From positions 1 to 64,000 of the forward strand of contig CACOBG010000001.1 of NCBI GenBank assembly GCA_902625415.1: 64,000 bases of DNA, in the 5' to 3' direction. Position 1 is the first letter of the stretch. Every line of letters starts with the position of its first letter. This stretch comes from an uncultured SAR86 cluster bacterium (GTDB lineage: Bacteria; Pseudomonadota; Gammaproteobacteria; Magnimaribacterales; AG-339-G14). A program made the translations under genes and the position numbers. This document shows positions 54,762-63,642 of this stretch, piece after piece. The notes under the pieces were generated by a model. That model was given only the letters and a program-made list of their open reading frames with translations, did no database searches and was not told where the DNA came from.

Positions 54762-55916
54762 CTAGCGAAATCTGATCATTGATGTATTTAATTCACTAAT
54801 TTTTTTTACTCCCATTAGCTTCATATCTCTTTCAATTTCATTTTTCATATTTCCAAGAGCTTTTTCAACTCCTTCTTGCCCAGCAGCAGCTAAGCCAAAC
54901 AGATACATTCTTCCACCTGAACATGCTGTAGCACCCATTGCTAGTGCTTTTAAAACATGAGTTCCTCTTTGAATACCGCCATCAAGAATAACCTCAATTT
55001 CTCCGCCTACTTCTTGAAGAATCTCATCGAGTTGATCAAAGGAACTTCTTCCTCCGTCAAGTTGCCTACCGCCATGATTTGAGACCATAATTGCATCAGC
55101 TTTCATTTCTACTGCTTTTCTAGCATCTCTAGGGCTCATAATACCTTTGAGACAAAATTTTCTACCCCAATTTTCTTTGAGCTTTATGACGTCGTCCCAC
55201 GTCATACTTTGATCAAGCATAGTAGTAAAATAATCTCCAACAGATATAGAGATATTCGTTCCCTCATTAACATGACTAGATAATTGAGAAAGTTCAAACT
55301 TTTCTCTAAACAAATAATTTAAAGCCCAGGCAGGTTTTATGCCAAATTGAAAAATACTTTTTGGCGTTAATTTTGGAGGAGTAGTAAAACCTGTTCGTAA
55401 GTCTCTCTCTCGATTGCCTCCGGTAATGGTATCAACAGTTAAAGTTAAAATTTCAAAATTGGCCTCTTGAGCCATAGAAATCATCGAATCATTCAAGCCT
55501 CTATCCTTGTGAAAATAGAACTGAAACATTTTAGGAGTTTTGATCAATTCGTCTATATCTTTAAGTTTCACTGTCCCTAAAGAAGACACACCAAATAAAG
55601 TGTTGAACTTTTCAGCTGCTTTAGCAACTGCCCTCTCGCCTTGGTAATGAAACAATCTTTGTAAGGCTGTTGGGGAACAAAAAATTGGTAATCCTAACTT
55701 ATAACCCATTACCTCTACTGACATGTCAATATTTTCCACTCCAGCAAGGACATTTGGAACTAAATCAACATCTTGGAATGCTTCTGTATTTCTTTGATAT
55801 GTAGTTTCGTCTTCTGCTGCTCCATCTATGTAATGAAAAATCGGGCCAGGCAATCTTCTTCTAGCTAAGTCTTTTAAATCTTGAAAGTTGTTACAGTTTT
55901 TTAGAGATCTAGGCAT
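54762..55916 (-). CDS. FMN-dependent alpha-hydroxy-acid oxidase/dehydrogenase
   Basis: The 384-aa product is a TIM-barrel flavoenzyme of the LldD/glycolate oxidase family. It has FHYIDGAAEDETT near the start, the FMN-binding LKGIMSPRDA, and the catalytic SNHGGRQLDGG near residue 280 with the active-site His and Arg, followed by ILDGGIQRGTHVLKALAMGA. It oxidises a 2-hydroxy acid to a 2-oxo acid. Next to an aminotransferase, it could supply or remove the keto acid. It is divergent from the SDR gene. Confidence 0.93.
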   Translation of the reverse strand: MPRSLKNCNNFQDLKDLARRRLPGPIFHYIDGAAEDETTYQRNTEAFQDVDLVPNVLAGVENIDMSVEVMGYKLGLPIFCSPTALQRLFHYQGERAVAKAAEKFNTLFGVSSLGTVKLKDIDELIKTPKMFQFYFHKDRGLNDSMISMAQEANFEILTLTVDTITGGNRERDLRTGFTTPPKLTPKSIFQFGIKPAWALNYLFREKFELSQLSSHVNEGTNISISVGDYFTTMLDQSMTWDDVIKLKENWGRKFCLKGIMSPRDARKAVEMKADAIMVSNHGGRQLDGGRSSFDQLDEILQEVGGEIEVILDGGIQRGTHVLKALAMGATACSGGRMYLFGLAAAGQEGVEKALGNMKNEIERDMKLMGVKKISELNTSMIRFR

Positions 55917-55989
55917 GATATTTTAAAAATCTATTTTAAACGGCAATCTTCTTATGTAATAGTAATGATTAAAAAAAACAGAGGTTAAA

Positions 55990-56769
55990 ATGTCAGAATA
56001 CAAAACACCAAACTTTTCCATAGATTTGTCAGGTCAGATTGCCTTGGTTACAGGGGCATCTTCAGGTCTGGGATACCGTTTTTCTAAAGTATTAGCTTCC
56101 TGTGGAGCGAAAGTAGCAATATCTGCTCGAAGGAAAGAAAAACTGGAATCATTAGCTGAAGAAATAAAGTCTGCTGGAGGCGAATGCATGGTTGTACCAA
56201 TTGATATGACTGACAGAAAAAGCATAAAGTCAGCGGTAGATACTGTTTCTAAAGAAATGGGCACTATTGATACTTTAGTAAATAATGCTGGCATCCCAGA
56301 TGCACAATGGGCTGTTAAACAATCGGAAGAGTTGATCGATAATGTAATGGAAACCAACCTTACAGGTCCATATATTCTCTCTTGTGAAGTAGCGAGAAAA
56401 TTAATTGATGAAAAAAAACCCGGCAGGATGGTAAATATTGCTTCGGTTGCAGCTTTCAATACTACGCCACAATCAGCAGCTTCTCTTTATTCAATAACTA
56501 AAAAAGCTGTAGTGAGAATGACTGAAGCCTTAGCTGTTGAATGGTCAAAAAGTTATATAAATGTGAATGCTATTGCTCCAGGTGCTTTTTCATCAGAAAT
56601 GCTAGATGGGATGATAGAAAGAGTCGGTGACTTTAGCCAAGCATTTCCAAGAAAAAGGATTTGTACTCCTGAGCAGATGGATTCAACTCTGTTATTTTTA
56701 GTTTCTCCTTCTTCAGAGTGCGTCACCGGAACTTGTATAAAGATTGATGATGGACAGGGCCCTAGATAA
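55990..56769 (+). CDS. SDR family NAD(P)-dependent oxidoreductase
   Basis: The 259-aa product has the NAD(P)-binding TGASSGLGYRFS near residue 22, NNAGIPDA, the catalytic Ser region NIASVAAFNTT, and YSITKKA with Tyr and Lys spaced 4 apart. It ends in the classical substrate-loop and tail of short-chain dehydrogenases. A ribosome site AGAGG lies upstream. The substrate is not predicted. It is divergent from the FMN hydroxyacid oxidase and convergent with the NTF2-like gene. Confidence 0.92.
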   Translation: MSEYKTPNFSIDLSGQIALVTGASSGLGYRFSKVLASCGAKVAISARRKEKLESLAEEIKSAGGECMVVPIDMTDRKSIKSAVDTVSKEMGTIDTLVNNAGIPDAQWAVKQSEELIDNVMETNLTGPYILSCEVARKLIDEKKPGRMVNIASVAAFNTTPQSAASLYSITKKAVVRMTEALAVEWSKSYINVNAIAPGAFSSEMLDGMIERVGDFSQAFPRKRICTPEQMDSTLLFLVSPSSECVTGTCIKIDDGQGPR

Positions 56770-56774
56770 ATAAT

Positions 56775-57200
56775 CTATGCTTTCATTCTTTCAAGCATAT
56801 CTTGCATTTGTTGATGAAGCTTATTTACTGCTTGAAGAGGTCTTACAATAACTTTGAACTCCGTGATTTTGTTTTCTTCGTTCCAAGAGATTAAATCAAT
56901 GCCGTTGACATAAATTCCGTCGATCTCTGTTTCAAATTCTAGAACTGCCGAATTTTCACCAATGATTTCTTTAATGTACTTAAATTTCGACGGACTTTTT
57001 TCATCCAAGATTTTTTTTGGCGAATCTTCGCCTCCAAAAACTCCACCCGCTGCCATCAAATATGTCTTAGTTATTTCTCTACCTCTTTGGGGTGTATAAA
57101 CCACCGGAGAATAAAAAACACAATCTTCAGCTAAAATTTCATCGTATTTATCTGGATTATCTGATTTGATTACTTCGTACCATTTTTCTATAGCGTGCAT
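56775..57200 (-). CDS. NTF2/SnoaL-like protein
   Basis: The 141-aa product has the SnoaL/NTF2 cone pattern: an N-terminal helix IEKWYEVIKSDNPDKYDEILAED, strand CVFYSPVVYTPQRGREI, and paired C-terminal strands (SAVLEFETEIDGIYVNGIDLISW). Such proteins are often isomerases, hydrolases or small ligand binders. The ligand is unknown. An AGGAG ribosome site is visible just upstream of its ATG. Confidence 0.8.
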   Translation of the reverse strand: MHAIEKWYEVIKSDNPDKYDEILAEDCVFYSPVVYTPQRGREITKTYLMAAGGVFGGEDSPKKILDEKSPSKFKYIKEIIGENSAVLEFETEIDGIYVNGIDLISWNEENKITEFKVIVRPLQAVNKLHQQMQDMLERMKA

Positions 57201-57285
57201 TTTTATCTCCTAACTTGAATTCAAAAAAAATTTTTTGAAACTGTATGATAATCTTAATTCAAAGTACTAGTATTTGGAAAAGAAT

Positions 57286-58668
57286 ATGGATGAATTGATA
57301 AAAAAAGGTGCCGTTGAATTAGGACAGCTTATAAAAAAAGGGGAAACTTCAAGCCAAGAAGTTGTAGAAGCCCACCTGAAAAGAATAAAAGAAGTAAATC
57401 CAGAAATTAATGCTATTACGATTTCTTTGGAAGAATCTGCTTTGGAATTAGCTATTAAAAGTGATAATGCCTCCAAAGAAGATAAAAGAAGACTTCTTCA
57501 TGGAGTTCCTTTTACCATTAAAGAAAACATCGATTTCATAGGTTCGCCTACAACTAATGGCTTGCCATTCCTTGCCGAAGAATTTCCGCCAAAAAATGCC
57601 CCTATAGTTGATCGAATGCTAAATGCAGGAGCTATTCCAATAGGCAGAACCAATCTTCCTGAAATGGGCTTGCGCTTGGATACCGATAATCCACTTAGAG
57701 GTCGAACATTCAATCCGTGGAATAAAAAATTAACTCCTGGAGGATCGAGCGGAGGAGAAGCAGCGGCGATCGCAACTGGAATGTCTCCTATTGGACTAGG
57801 AAATGATGTTGGAGGCTCTCTAAGAAATCCTGCCTATTGCTGTGGGATTAGTTCAATTAAACCAACTGTTGGAAGAGTTCCAGGGGTCCACAGTGGCGCT
57901 ATGGAAAATATTGGGTTAATTGCTCCTTTTTTGACTGATGGACCAATGGCAAGAAAAATTGAAGATATTAAAGCTGGTCTTTCAATTCTAGCAGGGAGAC
58001 ATGTTGATGATCCTAATTCGGTTGATGTTCCATTGGAAGGAAAAATACCTGAGAAATTAAAGGCTGCCCTTGTAAAAGAGATTGATGGTATTGAACTTCC
58101 TCCACCTGTAGTTAAAGAAATTGAAGAAGCAGGAAGAATTCTTTCTGAAAATGGCTGGAATGTTGAGGAAGTAAAGGCTCCTGAATTGGATAAAGTCTAT
58201 GACATTTGGGGGGTGATTCTTGCTGAAGGTGCGTTGGAAATGGTCCCAAGAGAAGTTTTTAAATCTGAGACTGCGGCATATCTTGATAGATTTTCTGAAA
58301 CCTTTAGCCATATTAATTTATCAACAGACGAAAAATTTATTGAGAGATTTAGGCTAAGAAAAGTTTGGTCAAATTTTCTGAACGAATATCAAGTTTGTCT
58401 CGGTCCAACTTGGTGTAATTTACCCTGGCAAATTGATACAGATTTAGATCCAAAATTAGGAGATGACGCGCTAAAGAAAAGTTTTTACTTTATTGCTCCT
58501 GCTAATGCCTTAGGATTACCTGCAGTGGCTTTAGCTACTGGAGTTTCAGAGGGAATTCCCACAGGCATTCAAATATATGCTGATTTATTCAGAGATGATT
58601 TGGCTTTATTAGCGGCTGAAATAATTGAGAAAGAAAAACCTTGCCCTTCGCCAATTAATCCTTTGTAA
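57286..58668 (+). CDS. Amidase signature family enzyme
   Basis: The 460-aa product has the Ser-cisSer-Lys triad: Lys in VPFTIKENIDFIG near residue 80, cis-Ser in GGSSGGEAAAIA, and the nucleophile Ser in GNDVGGSLRNPAYCCG. The glycine-rich region is complete. It hydrolyses an amide or related C-N bond. I start at ATG 57286 (MDELIKKGA), which has GGAAA just upstream; a TTG four codons earlier is also open. Divergent from the NTF2-like gene. Confidence 0.92.
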   Translation: MDELIKKGAVELGQLIKKGETSSQEVVEAHLKRIKEVNPEINAITISLEESALELAIKSDNASKEDKRRLLHGVPFTIKENIDFIGSPTTNGLPFLAEEFPPKNAPIVDRMLNAGAIPIGRTNLPEMGLRLDTDNPLRGRTFNPWNKKLTPGGSSGGEAAAIATGMSPIGLGNDVGGSLRNPAYCCGISSIKPTVGRVPGVHSGAMENIGLIAPFLTDGPMARKIEDIKAGLSILAGRHVDDPNSVDVPLEGKIPEKLKAALVKEIDGIELPPPVVKEIEEAGRILSENGWNVEEVKAPELDKVYDIWGVILAEGALEMVPREVFKSETAAYLDRFSETFSHINLSTDEKFIERFRLRKVWSNFLNEYQVCLGPTWCNLPWQIDTDLDPKLGDDALKKSFYFIAPANALGLPAVALATGVSEGIPTGIQIYADLFRDDLALLAAEIIEKEKPCPSPINPL

Positions 58669-58702
58669 ATTTAATTAATCGCTTATAATCCTTTTTCAAA
58701 AA

Positions 58703-59365
58703 ATGATTGTTAACTTTCACAATATAGAACTTGAAACGTCTGAAGATGCATTTCGTCCTACTCTAATAAGCGAAGAATGTGCTCTTAAAGCTGATTTCAA
58801 TAACAAAAAAGTGTTGGATATGGGATGTGGCATTGGGCCTCTCGCAATTTATTTCGCAAAGAATGGAGCTGCAGAAGTTGATGCTTGTGACATCTATGAT
58901 AAGCACTTAGAACTAACGAAACTTAACGCAAAACGAAACGACGTTTCGATAAATATCATTGAATCCGATTTATTCCAAAACGTGACTAGTAAATACGATT
59001 TAATCTGTTGTGACGTTTCTGGGGTATCAAAAAATATAGCAGAAGTAACTGGATGGTTTCCAACAGAAGTTCCCAAAGCAGACGATACTGGTTCAAATCT
59101 GATTGTGAGGGTTGTGGAAGGGAGTCCCGAACATCTTAAAGAAGGCGGTTGTTTAAATATCTGTACAACCTCTTTCTCAAATATTCATGAAATTGAAAAT
59201 ACCATGCAAAAATCTTTTCCAGATAAATGGGAAAAGATTTTAGAAAAAGAAGTCCCTTTCTCAAAGCGCTTGATAGCTAATATAGATTTATTAAAAGACG
59301 AAATGTATCTAGAAAAAGATGGAAGCTATTTTTGGATATTCTCCATGTACAAATTAAGTAAATAA
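58703..59365 (+). CDS. Class I SAM-dependent methyltransferase
   Basis: The 220-aa product has the SAM-binding motif I VLDMGCGIGPLAIYFAKNGA near residue 36, the acidic residue of motif II (VDACDIYD), and the CDVSG segment in place of the usual N/D-PP-Y/F of rRNA and protein-N5 methylases. The rest is less conserved, so the substrate is unknown; it could be a small molecule or protein. A TATAAT at 58684-58689 gives a very short leader. Its end overlaps the aldo/keto reductase by 12 nt. Confidence 0.82.
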   Translation: MIVNFHNIELETSEDAFRPTLISEECALKADFNNKKVLDMGCGIGPLAIYFAKNGAAEVDACDIYDKHLELTKLNAKRNDVSINIIESDLFQNVTSKYDLICCDVSGVSKNIAEVTGWFPTEVPKADDTGSNLIVRVVEGSPEHLKEGGCLNICTTSFSNIHEIENTMQKSFPDKWEKILEKEVPFSKRLIANIDLLKDEMYLEKDGSYFWIFSMYKLSK

Positions 59366-60331
59366 ATTCTCTAATTCTTTAATTTGTTCTTCATTTAATT
59401 CATTCATTTTTTCAGTTTCAAGGCATTCTTTTAACTCTTGAGTATTTTTCACTCCCAAAATCACTGAGCTTACTTGTTGTATCGAAAGAGCATAACGATG
59501 GGCTAGAGAAGCAGGAGATTCTCCCCACTTTTTTGCAAGTTCTCTAAAAGGCTCTGCTCTTTCATAGTCATCAAAGTCAGGTTTGTCTCTTCCTGAGGGA
59601 TGAGGTTCTCGGTCCATTCTTGAGGTTAATGCTCCTGCTTGAACCGCTCTTATAGCCAAAATGGGAATGTCTTTGTCCTGACACTCTTTAAGAATTCTAT
59701 TTGGGTCGGATTTTTTGCTAATGTAACCAATAGCCCCAATAGAATTCATTACGTTCACAGCACACTGCATAGCTTCAGGTTGTTTTTCATGATTTATTGC
59801 AGAAATTAAAGCCCCTTCTTCACCTAAACCTATTCCCCAATTATCTATTTTTCCTTCAGACCTCAATCTTTCAAATGCTGGAATCACAGAATCGTAATAA
59901 CAAGATAGAGAAGTTGTAATTGAATCTCTTAAATCATTTAAAATAGGTAGTTGATAGTCATCTTTGATTAATTGAGAGTGTAAAAGAAATAAGTTCACCT
60001 TATCAATTTTCATTCTCTCGAAACTTTCCATAAGAGATTCGTTGAGTTTGTCATAAACCCTATTATGAGGAAGAGTGCCCAACTGACATTTTGTTGTGAT
60101 CTTCAATTTAGACAAATCTCTTTGTTTTAGAGCTTCTCCTACGACCAGCTCGGCCTCTCCTTTACCATACATTGGAGCCATATCAAGATGGTTAATACCA
60201 GAATCTATAGCATATAGAACGGTGTCAACCGCCTCTTTTCTAGTTGTTTTCCCCCATACGTTTCCAATTCCACCTCCACCTAAGCTCAAAGCACTTACTG
60301 ATTCAAAAGGTTTAAAATTTCTATATTTCAT
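59354..60331 (-). CDS. Aldo/keto reductase
   Basis: The 325-aa TIM barrel has the catalytic set: Asp and Tyr in HLDMAPMYGKGEAE near residue 49, Lys in KITTKCQLG, and His in FLLHSQ. IDNWGIGLGEEGAL and SVILGVKNTQEL are typical. It reduces an aldehyde or ketone with NADPH, substrate unknown. The FAD monooxygenase is 21 nt upstream on the same strand. Confidence 0.9.
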   Translation of the reverse strand: MKYRNFKPFESVSALSLGGGGIGNVWGKTTRKEAVDTVLYAIDSGINHLDMAPMYGKGEAELVVGEALKQRDLSKLKITTKCQLGTLPHNRVYDKLNESLMESFERMKIDKVNLFLLHSQLIKDDYQLPILNDLRDSITTSLSCYYDSVIPAFERLRSEGKIDNWGIGLGEEGALISAINHEKQPEAMQCAVNVMNSIGAIGYISKKSDPNRILKECQDKDIPILAIRAVQAGALTSRMDREPHPSGRDKPDFDDYERAEPFRELAKKWGESPASLAHRYALSIQQVSSVILGVKNTQELKECLETEKMNELNEEQIKELENLFT

Positions 60332-60352
60332 ATGTGTGTCCTGATTAAAATT

Positions 60353-61528
60353 TTATTTTGAAATAGCATCGTATTTATAAAAACTGTCCATAGTTTTTTT
60401 TATAAAAAATTTCATAACTAAGTTTCTAAAAGGAGCAAAGAAATCTGAAAGATGAAAAATTATTGCATTCCTGGTGGCAGTTCTTTGTGCCTTTGCCGTT
60501 CTATACTTTCTTTTATTCTCATAATCATTAAGTCCTAATTCAACACTATCGAAAGAAGAAAGGCTTGAGGCCAGAACAATTCCATCCTCGATAGCCATAG
60601 CAGCTCCTTGGGCAACAAACGGTAACATTGGATGAGCAGCATCTCCAAGCAAACTAAGTCTTCCTTTACTCCATTTATTCATCGGCGCCCTATCGTGCAG
60701 TCCCCACTTATATAAACTACCGGGTTTGGTACTTTCTAAAATCTCTTGAATTTCGGGATGCCAGTCGGAAAAAATATGCTTCAGCTCAGAGATGTCTCCT
60801 TTTTCAGACCAATCCTCATTCGTCCAGTCATTTTGTTCAACAAGACATACGCAATTTAAGAAATTTCCCCCTTTAACCAAATATTGCACAAAGTGCTTCT
60901 TGGGTCCTAACCAAACTTTGGTATTTTGTTGTAAGAATTTTGAAGATATTGCTTCTATTGGGACTAGCATTCGCCATGCTACATTACCTGTAAATCGCGC
61001 TTGATCCTCCCCCCATAGCTTTTTTCTTACAATTGAATGAATTCCATCTGCTCCGATTACAGCATCTGAGCCAATCACCCTCTCTTTAGTTTTAATAAAG
61101 GCACTATTTTCTTCTTCATATATATCTAAGATTTCAGATTTTTTTTCAATTTGAATTTCTTGTTTATTGATAATTTTTAAAAGAGCTTTTTGTAAATCAG
61201 CTCGATGAACATCATAATTTGGAGAACCATATATCTTTACTGAAGAACCTTTTAAGGCCTGTTGAGCTAAAACTTTTCCAGTTCGATAATGAACAAATTG
61301 AAGCGCTTCCGGTTCGTATACATCAGCCTGTAATTCTTCGATAACGCTAAGATATTTAAGTACCTTGTTAGCATTTGGTGATAGTTGAATTCCAGCTCCA
61401 AGTTCACTTAAAGATTCTGTCTTTTCGTAGATTATTGGTTTATGACCTCTTTTTTTCAAGGCTAAGGCAGCTATCAGTCCTCCAATACCTGCTCCAACAA
61501 TTGAAATTTCTAAAGGTTCTGATTTCAT
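60353..61528 (-). CDS. FAD-dependent monooxygenase (salicylate-hydroxylase-like)
   Basis: The 391-aa product has the Rossmann GxGxxG (GAGIGGLIAALALKKRG) near residue 12, the DG-type segment IGADGIHSIVRKKLWG near residue 158, and the FAD-binding GDAAHPMLPFVAQGA near residue 295. These are the features of group A aromatic or polyprenyl hydroxylases. The substrate is unknown, but the adjacent SnoaL-like gene and the aldo/keto reductase fit a small oxidative pathway. Confidence 0.9.
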   Translation of the reverse strand: MKSEPLEISIVGAGIGGLIAALALKKRGHKPIIYEKTESLSELGAGIQLSPNANKVLKYLSVIEELQADVYEPEALQFVHYRTGKVLAQQALKGSSVKIYGSPNYDVHRADLQKALLKIINKQEIQIEKKSEILDIYEEENSAFIKTKERVIGSDAVIGADGIHSIVRKKLWGEDQARFTGNVAWRMLVPIEAISSKFLQQNTKVWLGPKKHFVQYLVKGGNFLNCVCLVEQNDWTNEDWSEKGDISELKHIFSDWHPEIQEILESTKPGSLYKWGLHDRAPMNKWSKGRLSLLGDAAHPMLPFVAQGAAMAIEDGIVLASSLSSFDSVELGLNDYENKRKYRTAKAQRTATRNAIIFHLSDFFAPFRNLVMKFFIKKTMDSFYKYDAISK

Positions 61529-61540
61529 AAAAATTAATAA

Positions 61541-61987
61541 TTAATGAACAGGAGAAGAATGGTGAATCTTTATTTTCATTTCTCCTTCTTCAAGACAAAA
61601 AACAAATGTAAAAGCAACTAAAGTCGTCTCGCTAGATGAGACTGGTTTAAATGAAAACGTACCCATTGCAGTGGTTAAATTTTCCTCATTTAAAATATTC
61701 AATTCTTGAAGATTGATTTCTTCCCATGGCTTTAAAGCAAAGCCATTATCTTCTGAAAATTTTCCCTTAACAAAATAAGACAAAGCTTCTTCTAAGCTAT
61801 TTCTAAATATTTTTTCTTTGGTAAAAGTCGGTTTAAAAAGGATCTGTTGAGTTTTAAATGCGTAGTGCTTAGATAAAAATTTCAAAGCTTCTTTTTCAAA
61901 ATCCTCTTTATTTGAATAAGCTTGGCCTATATCAATGACTCCTTTGGTCCATGAATCGATAAACTCTTTAATTTTAGATTCGTTCAT
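61541..61987 (-). CDS. SnoaL/CaMKII-association-like protein
   Basis: The 148-aa product begins with a helix (IKEFIDSWTKGVIDIGQAYS), has LFKPTFTKEKIFRNSLEEALSYFVKG near residue 45, and ends with the hallmark KIKIHHSSPVH. This matches a group of NTF2-fold proteins that databases often mislabel as phosphoribosyl-AMP cyclohydrolase. The function is unknown. It lies 12 nt upstream of the FAD monooxygenase on the same strand and could be a partner. Confidence 0.72.
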   Translation of the reverse strand: MNESKIKEFIDSWTKGVIDIGQAYSNKEDFEKEALKFLSKHYAFKTQQILFKPTFTKEKIFRNSLEEALSYFVKGKFSEDNGFALKPWEEINLQELNILNEENLTTAMGTFSFKPVSSSETTLVAFTFVFCLEEGEMKIKIHHSSPVH

Positions 61988-62039
61988 CGAATCATGATAA
62001 TTAATTTATTTAGGTATTGAAACTTAGTAAGATTAATTC

Positions 62040-62864
62040 ATGAGTTTATATGAAGATAAAAAAGTCCTAATCACAGGCGCATCAACTGGAATAGGCTATG
62101 CCTTAGCTGAAGAATTAAATAAAAGAGGTGCAGAAGTTATCTTGACTGCAAGATCAGAGGATAAATTGCATGCACTTGCTGAAAAAATTAAAGCTTCTGG
62201 TGGGAAAGCACATATCTTTGTAGAAGATCTTTCTATTCAAGGGTCAGCTGAAGCTTTATATAACAAAATAAAATCGCAAAATTTATCTGTCGATATCTTA
62301 ATTAATAATGCCGGATATGGTAGATGGGGAGAATTGACTAGCTTTGAAAGAGATGATTATGCAGAGATGTTACAACTCAATGTTGTGACACTGACTGATC
62401 TTTGCCATTTGTATTTGCCCGATATGGTTCGACAAGGTGGTGGTGGCATTATAAATGTTGGCTCTATGGCCTCTTTAGCACCAATACCATATGCAAGTAT
62501 TTATTCTTCTTCAAAAGCATATGTTTTGATGTTTTCTGAAGCTATTAGGTTTGAATATCAAGACAAAAATATCAAAGTTATGGCCCTCCTTCCCGGAGGA
62601 ACGGAATCAGAGTTTGCCCGAGTAGCTACAGAAAAATCGGAGGAACTTACAAAAAGATATCAAAATCGAGATAACTCAGCTTCTGGTATGTCTATGCAAA
62701 CTTCGCATGATGTTGCCCTAGAATGTCTCGAGGGTTATGAAAAAGATAAGCAATTCGTTATATGTGGTACAGGCAACAGAATATTAAATTTTGTTACTGG
62801 CTTTATGAGTAGAAAAACCGTTTTAAATTTTACTGGGAAAATGTTTAAACGTATTGCCGGCTAG
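62040..62864 (+). CDS. SDR family NAD(P)-dependent oxidoreductase
   Basis: The 274-aa product has the NADP-binding TGASTGIGYALAEEL near residue 13 with TARSEDKL, the NNAGYGRWGEL segment, the catalytic Ser in NVGSMASLAP, and YSSSKAY with Tyr and Lys. It resembles DltE/YqjQ-like SDRs with a hydrophobic C-terminal tail (FVTGFMSRKTVL), possibly membrane-associated. It is a single gene between divergent SnoaL-like and convergent GST. Confidence 0.9.
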   Translation: MSLYEDKKVLITGASTGIGYALAEELNKRGAEVILTARSEDKLHALAEKIKASGGKAHIFVEDLSIQGSAEALYNKIKSQNLSVDILINNAGYGRWGELTSFERDDYAEMLQLNVVTLTDLCHLYLPDMVRQGGGGIINVGSMASLAPIPYASIYSSSKAYVLMFSEAIRFEYQDKNIKVMALLPGGTESEFARVATEKSEELTKRYQNRDNSASGMSMQTSHDVALECLEGYEKDKQFVICGTGNRILNFVTGFMSRKTVLNFTGKMFKRIAG

Positions 62865-62884
62865 AAAAAAAATTTAAAATTTTT

Positions 62885-63640
62885 TTATAAGCTCAAATCA
62901 GAAGCGATTTCATTCAAATGGCTAAAAGTCTCTAAATTGGCTTTCATGATAATTTCCATTTCGGGAACTGTTTCACTTATGTCTCCCATTTTAGTTAAAA
63001 CCATGTGAACGTCATCGTGATAGGGAAGCTTGCTCATATCCTCCAGCCAACGACTTAGATTTTCAAAGTCGCTATAGTCATAGAGATTGGTAAATTGCGT
63101 ATTCAGCTGAGCAATTTCAACATAGGCTGAAAAGTCGGCAATGGTGACATGTTCCCCTGCAATAAATTTATTTTTTTTAAGCCACTGAGTTTCTAATGCT
63201 TTGAGGGCGTTATTGAACATTTTTTGAGACATATTGATTAAGTCTTCTGAAAGTCCCAAGTCAGGTCTCAAAATTGGTGCAAAATAACCAGTAGATGCCT
63301 CTTTAATACTTCGGTGATGATAGTGAAGATAATGATCGACCTTTCCTCTCAGTTCAGGATCTGCTGGATATAAATCGTCCCATTTGTGTTTGTTACACAA
63401 GTAACACATGATTGCAATCGACTCCGATAATAAATATCCGGTATCGGGATCTTCCAAACCAGGAATAGTTGCATTGGGATATTTTTCTAAATAAGAAGGA
63501 TGACGAGTTCCATTTTCTTTTGGAGAACCTGGAGCGGTGATAATCAATTCAAAAGGCAATTTTTTATAAAGCATCATCCATAGAACCGTCCTTACAGCCT
63601 GAGACATGGGAACACCAAAAATTTTAAGTTTACTACTCAT
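62885..63640 (-). CDS. Glutathione S-transferase family protein
   Basis: The 251-aa product has the thioredoxin-like domain (KLKIFGVPMSQAVRTVLWML, cis-Pro in NATIPGLEDPDTGYLLSESIAI) and the all-helical domain with GEHVTIADFSAYVEI. It is a theta-like GST with a C-terminal extension of about 30 residues. It lies 2 nt after the YghU-like gene, so these two GST-fold genes form an operon. Confidence 0.9.
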   Translation of the reverse strand: MSSKLKIFGVPMSQAVRTVLWMMLYKKLPFELIITAPGSPKENGTRHPSYLEKYPNATIPGLEDPDTGYLLSESIAIMCYLCNKHKWDDLYPADPELRGKVDHYLHYHHRSIKEASTGYFAPILRPDLGLSEDLINMSQKMFNNALKALETQWLKKNKFIAGEHVTIADFSAYVEIAQLNTQFTNLYDYSDFENLSRWLEDMSKLPYHDDVHMVLTKMGDISETVPEMEIIMKANLETFSHLNEIASDLSL

Positions 63641-63642
63641 GT

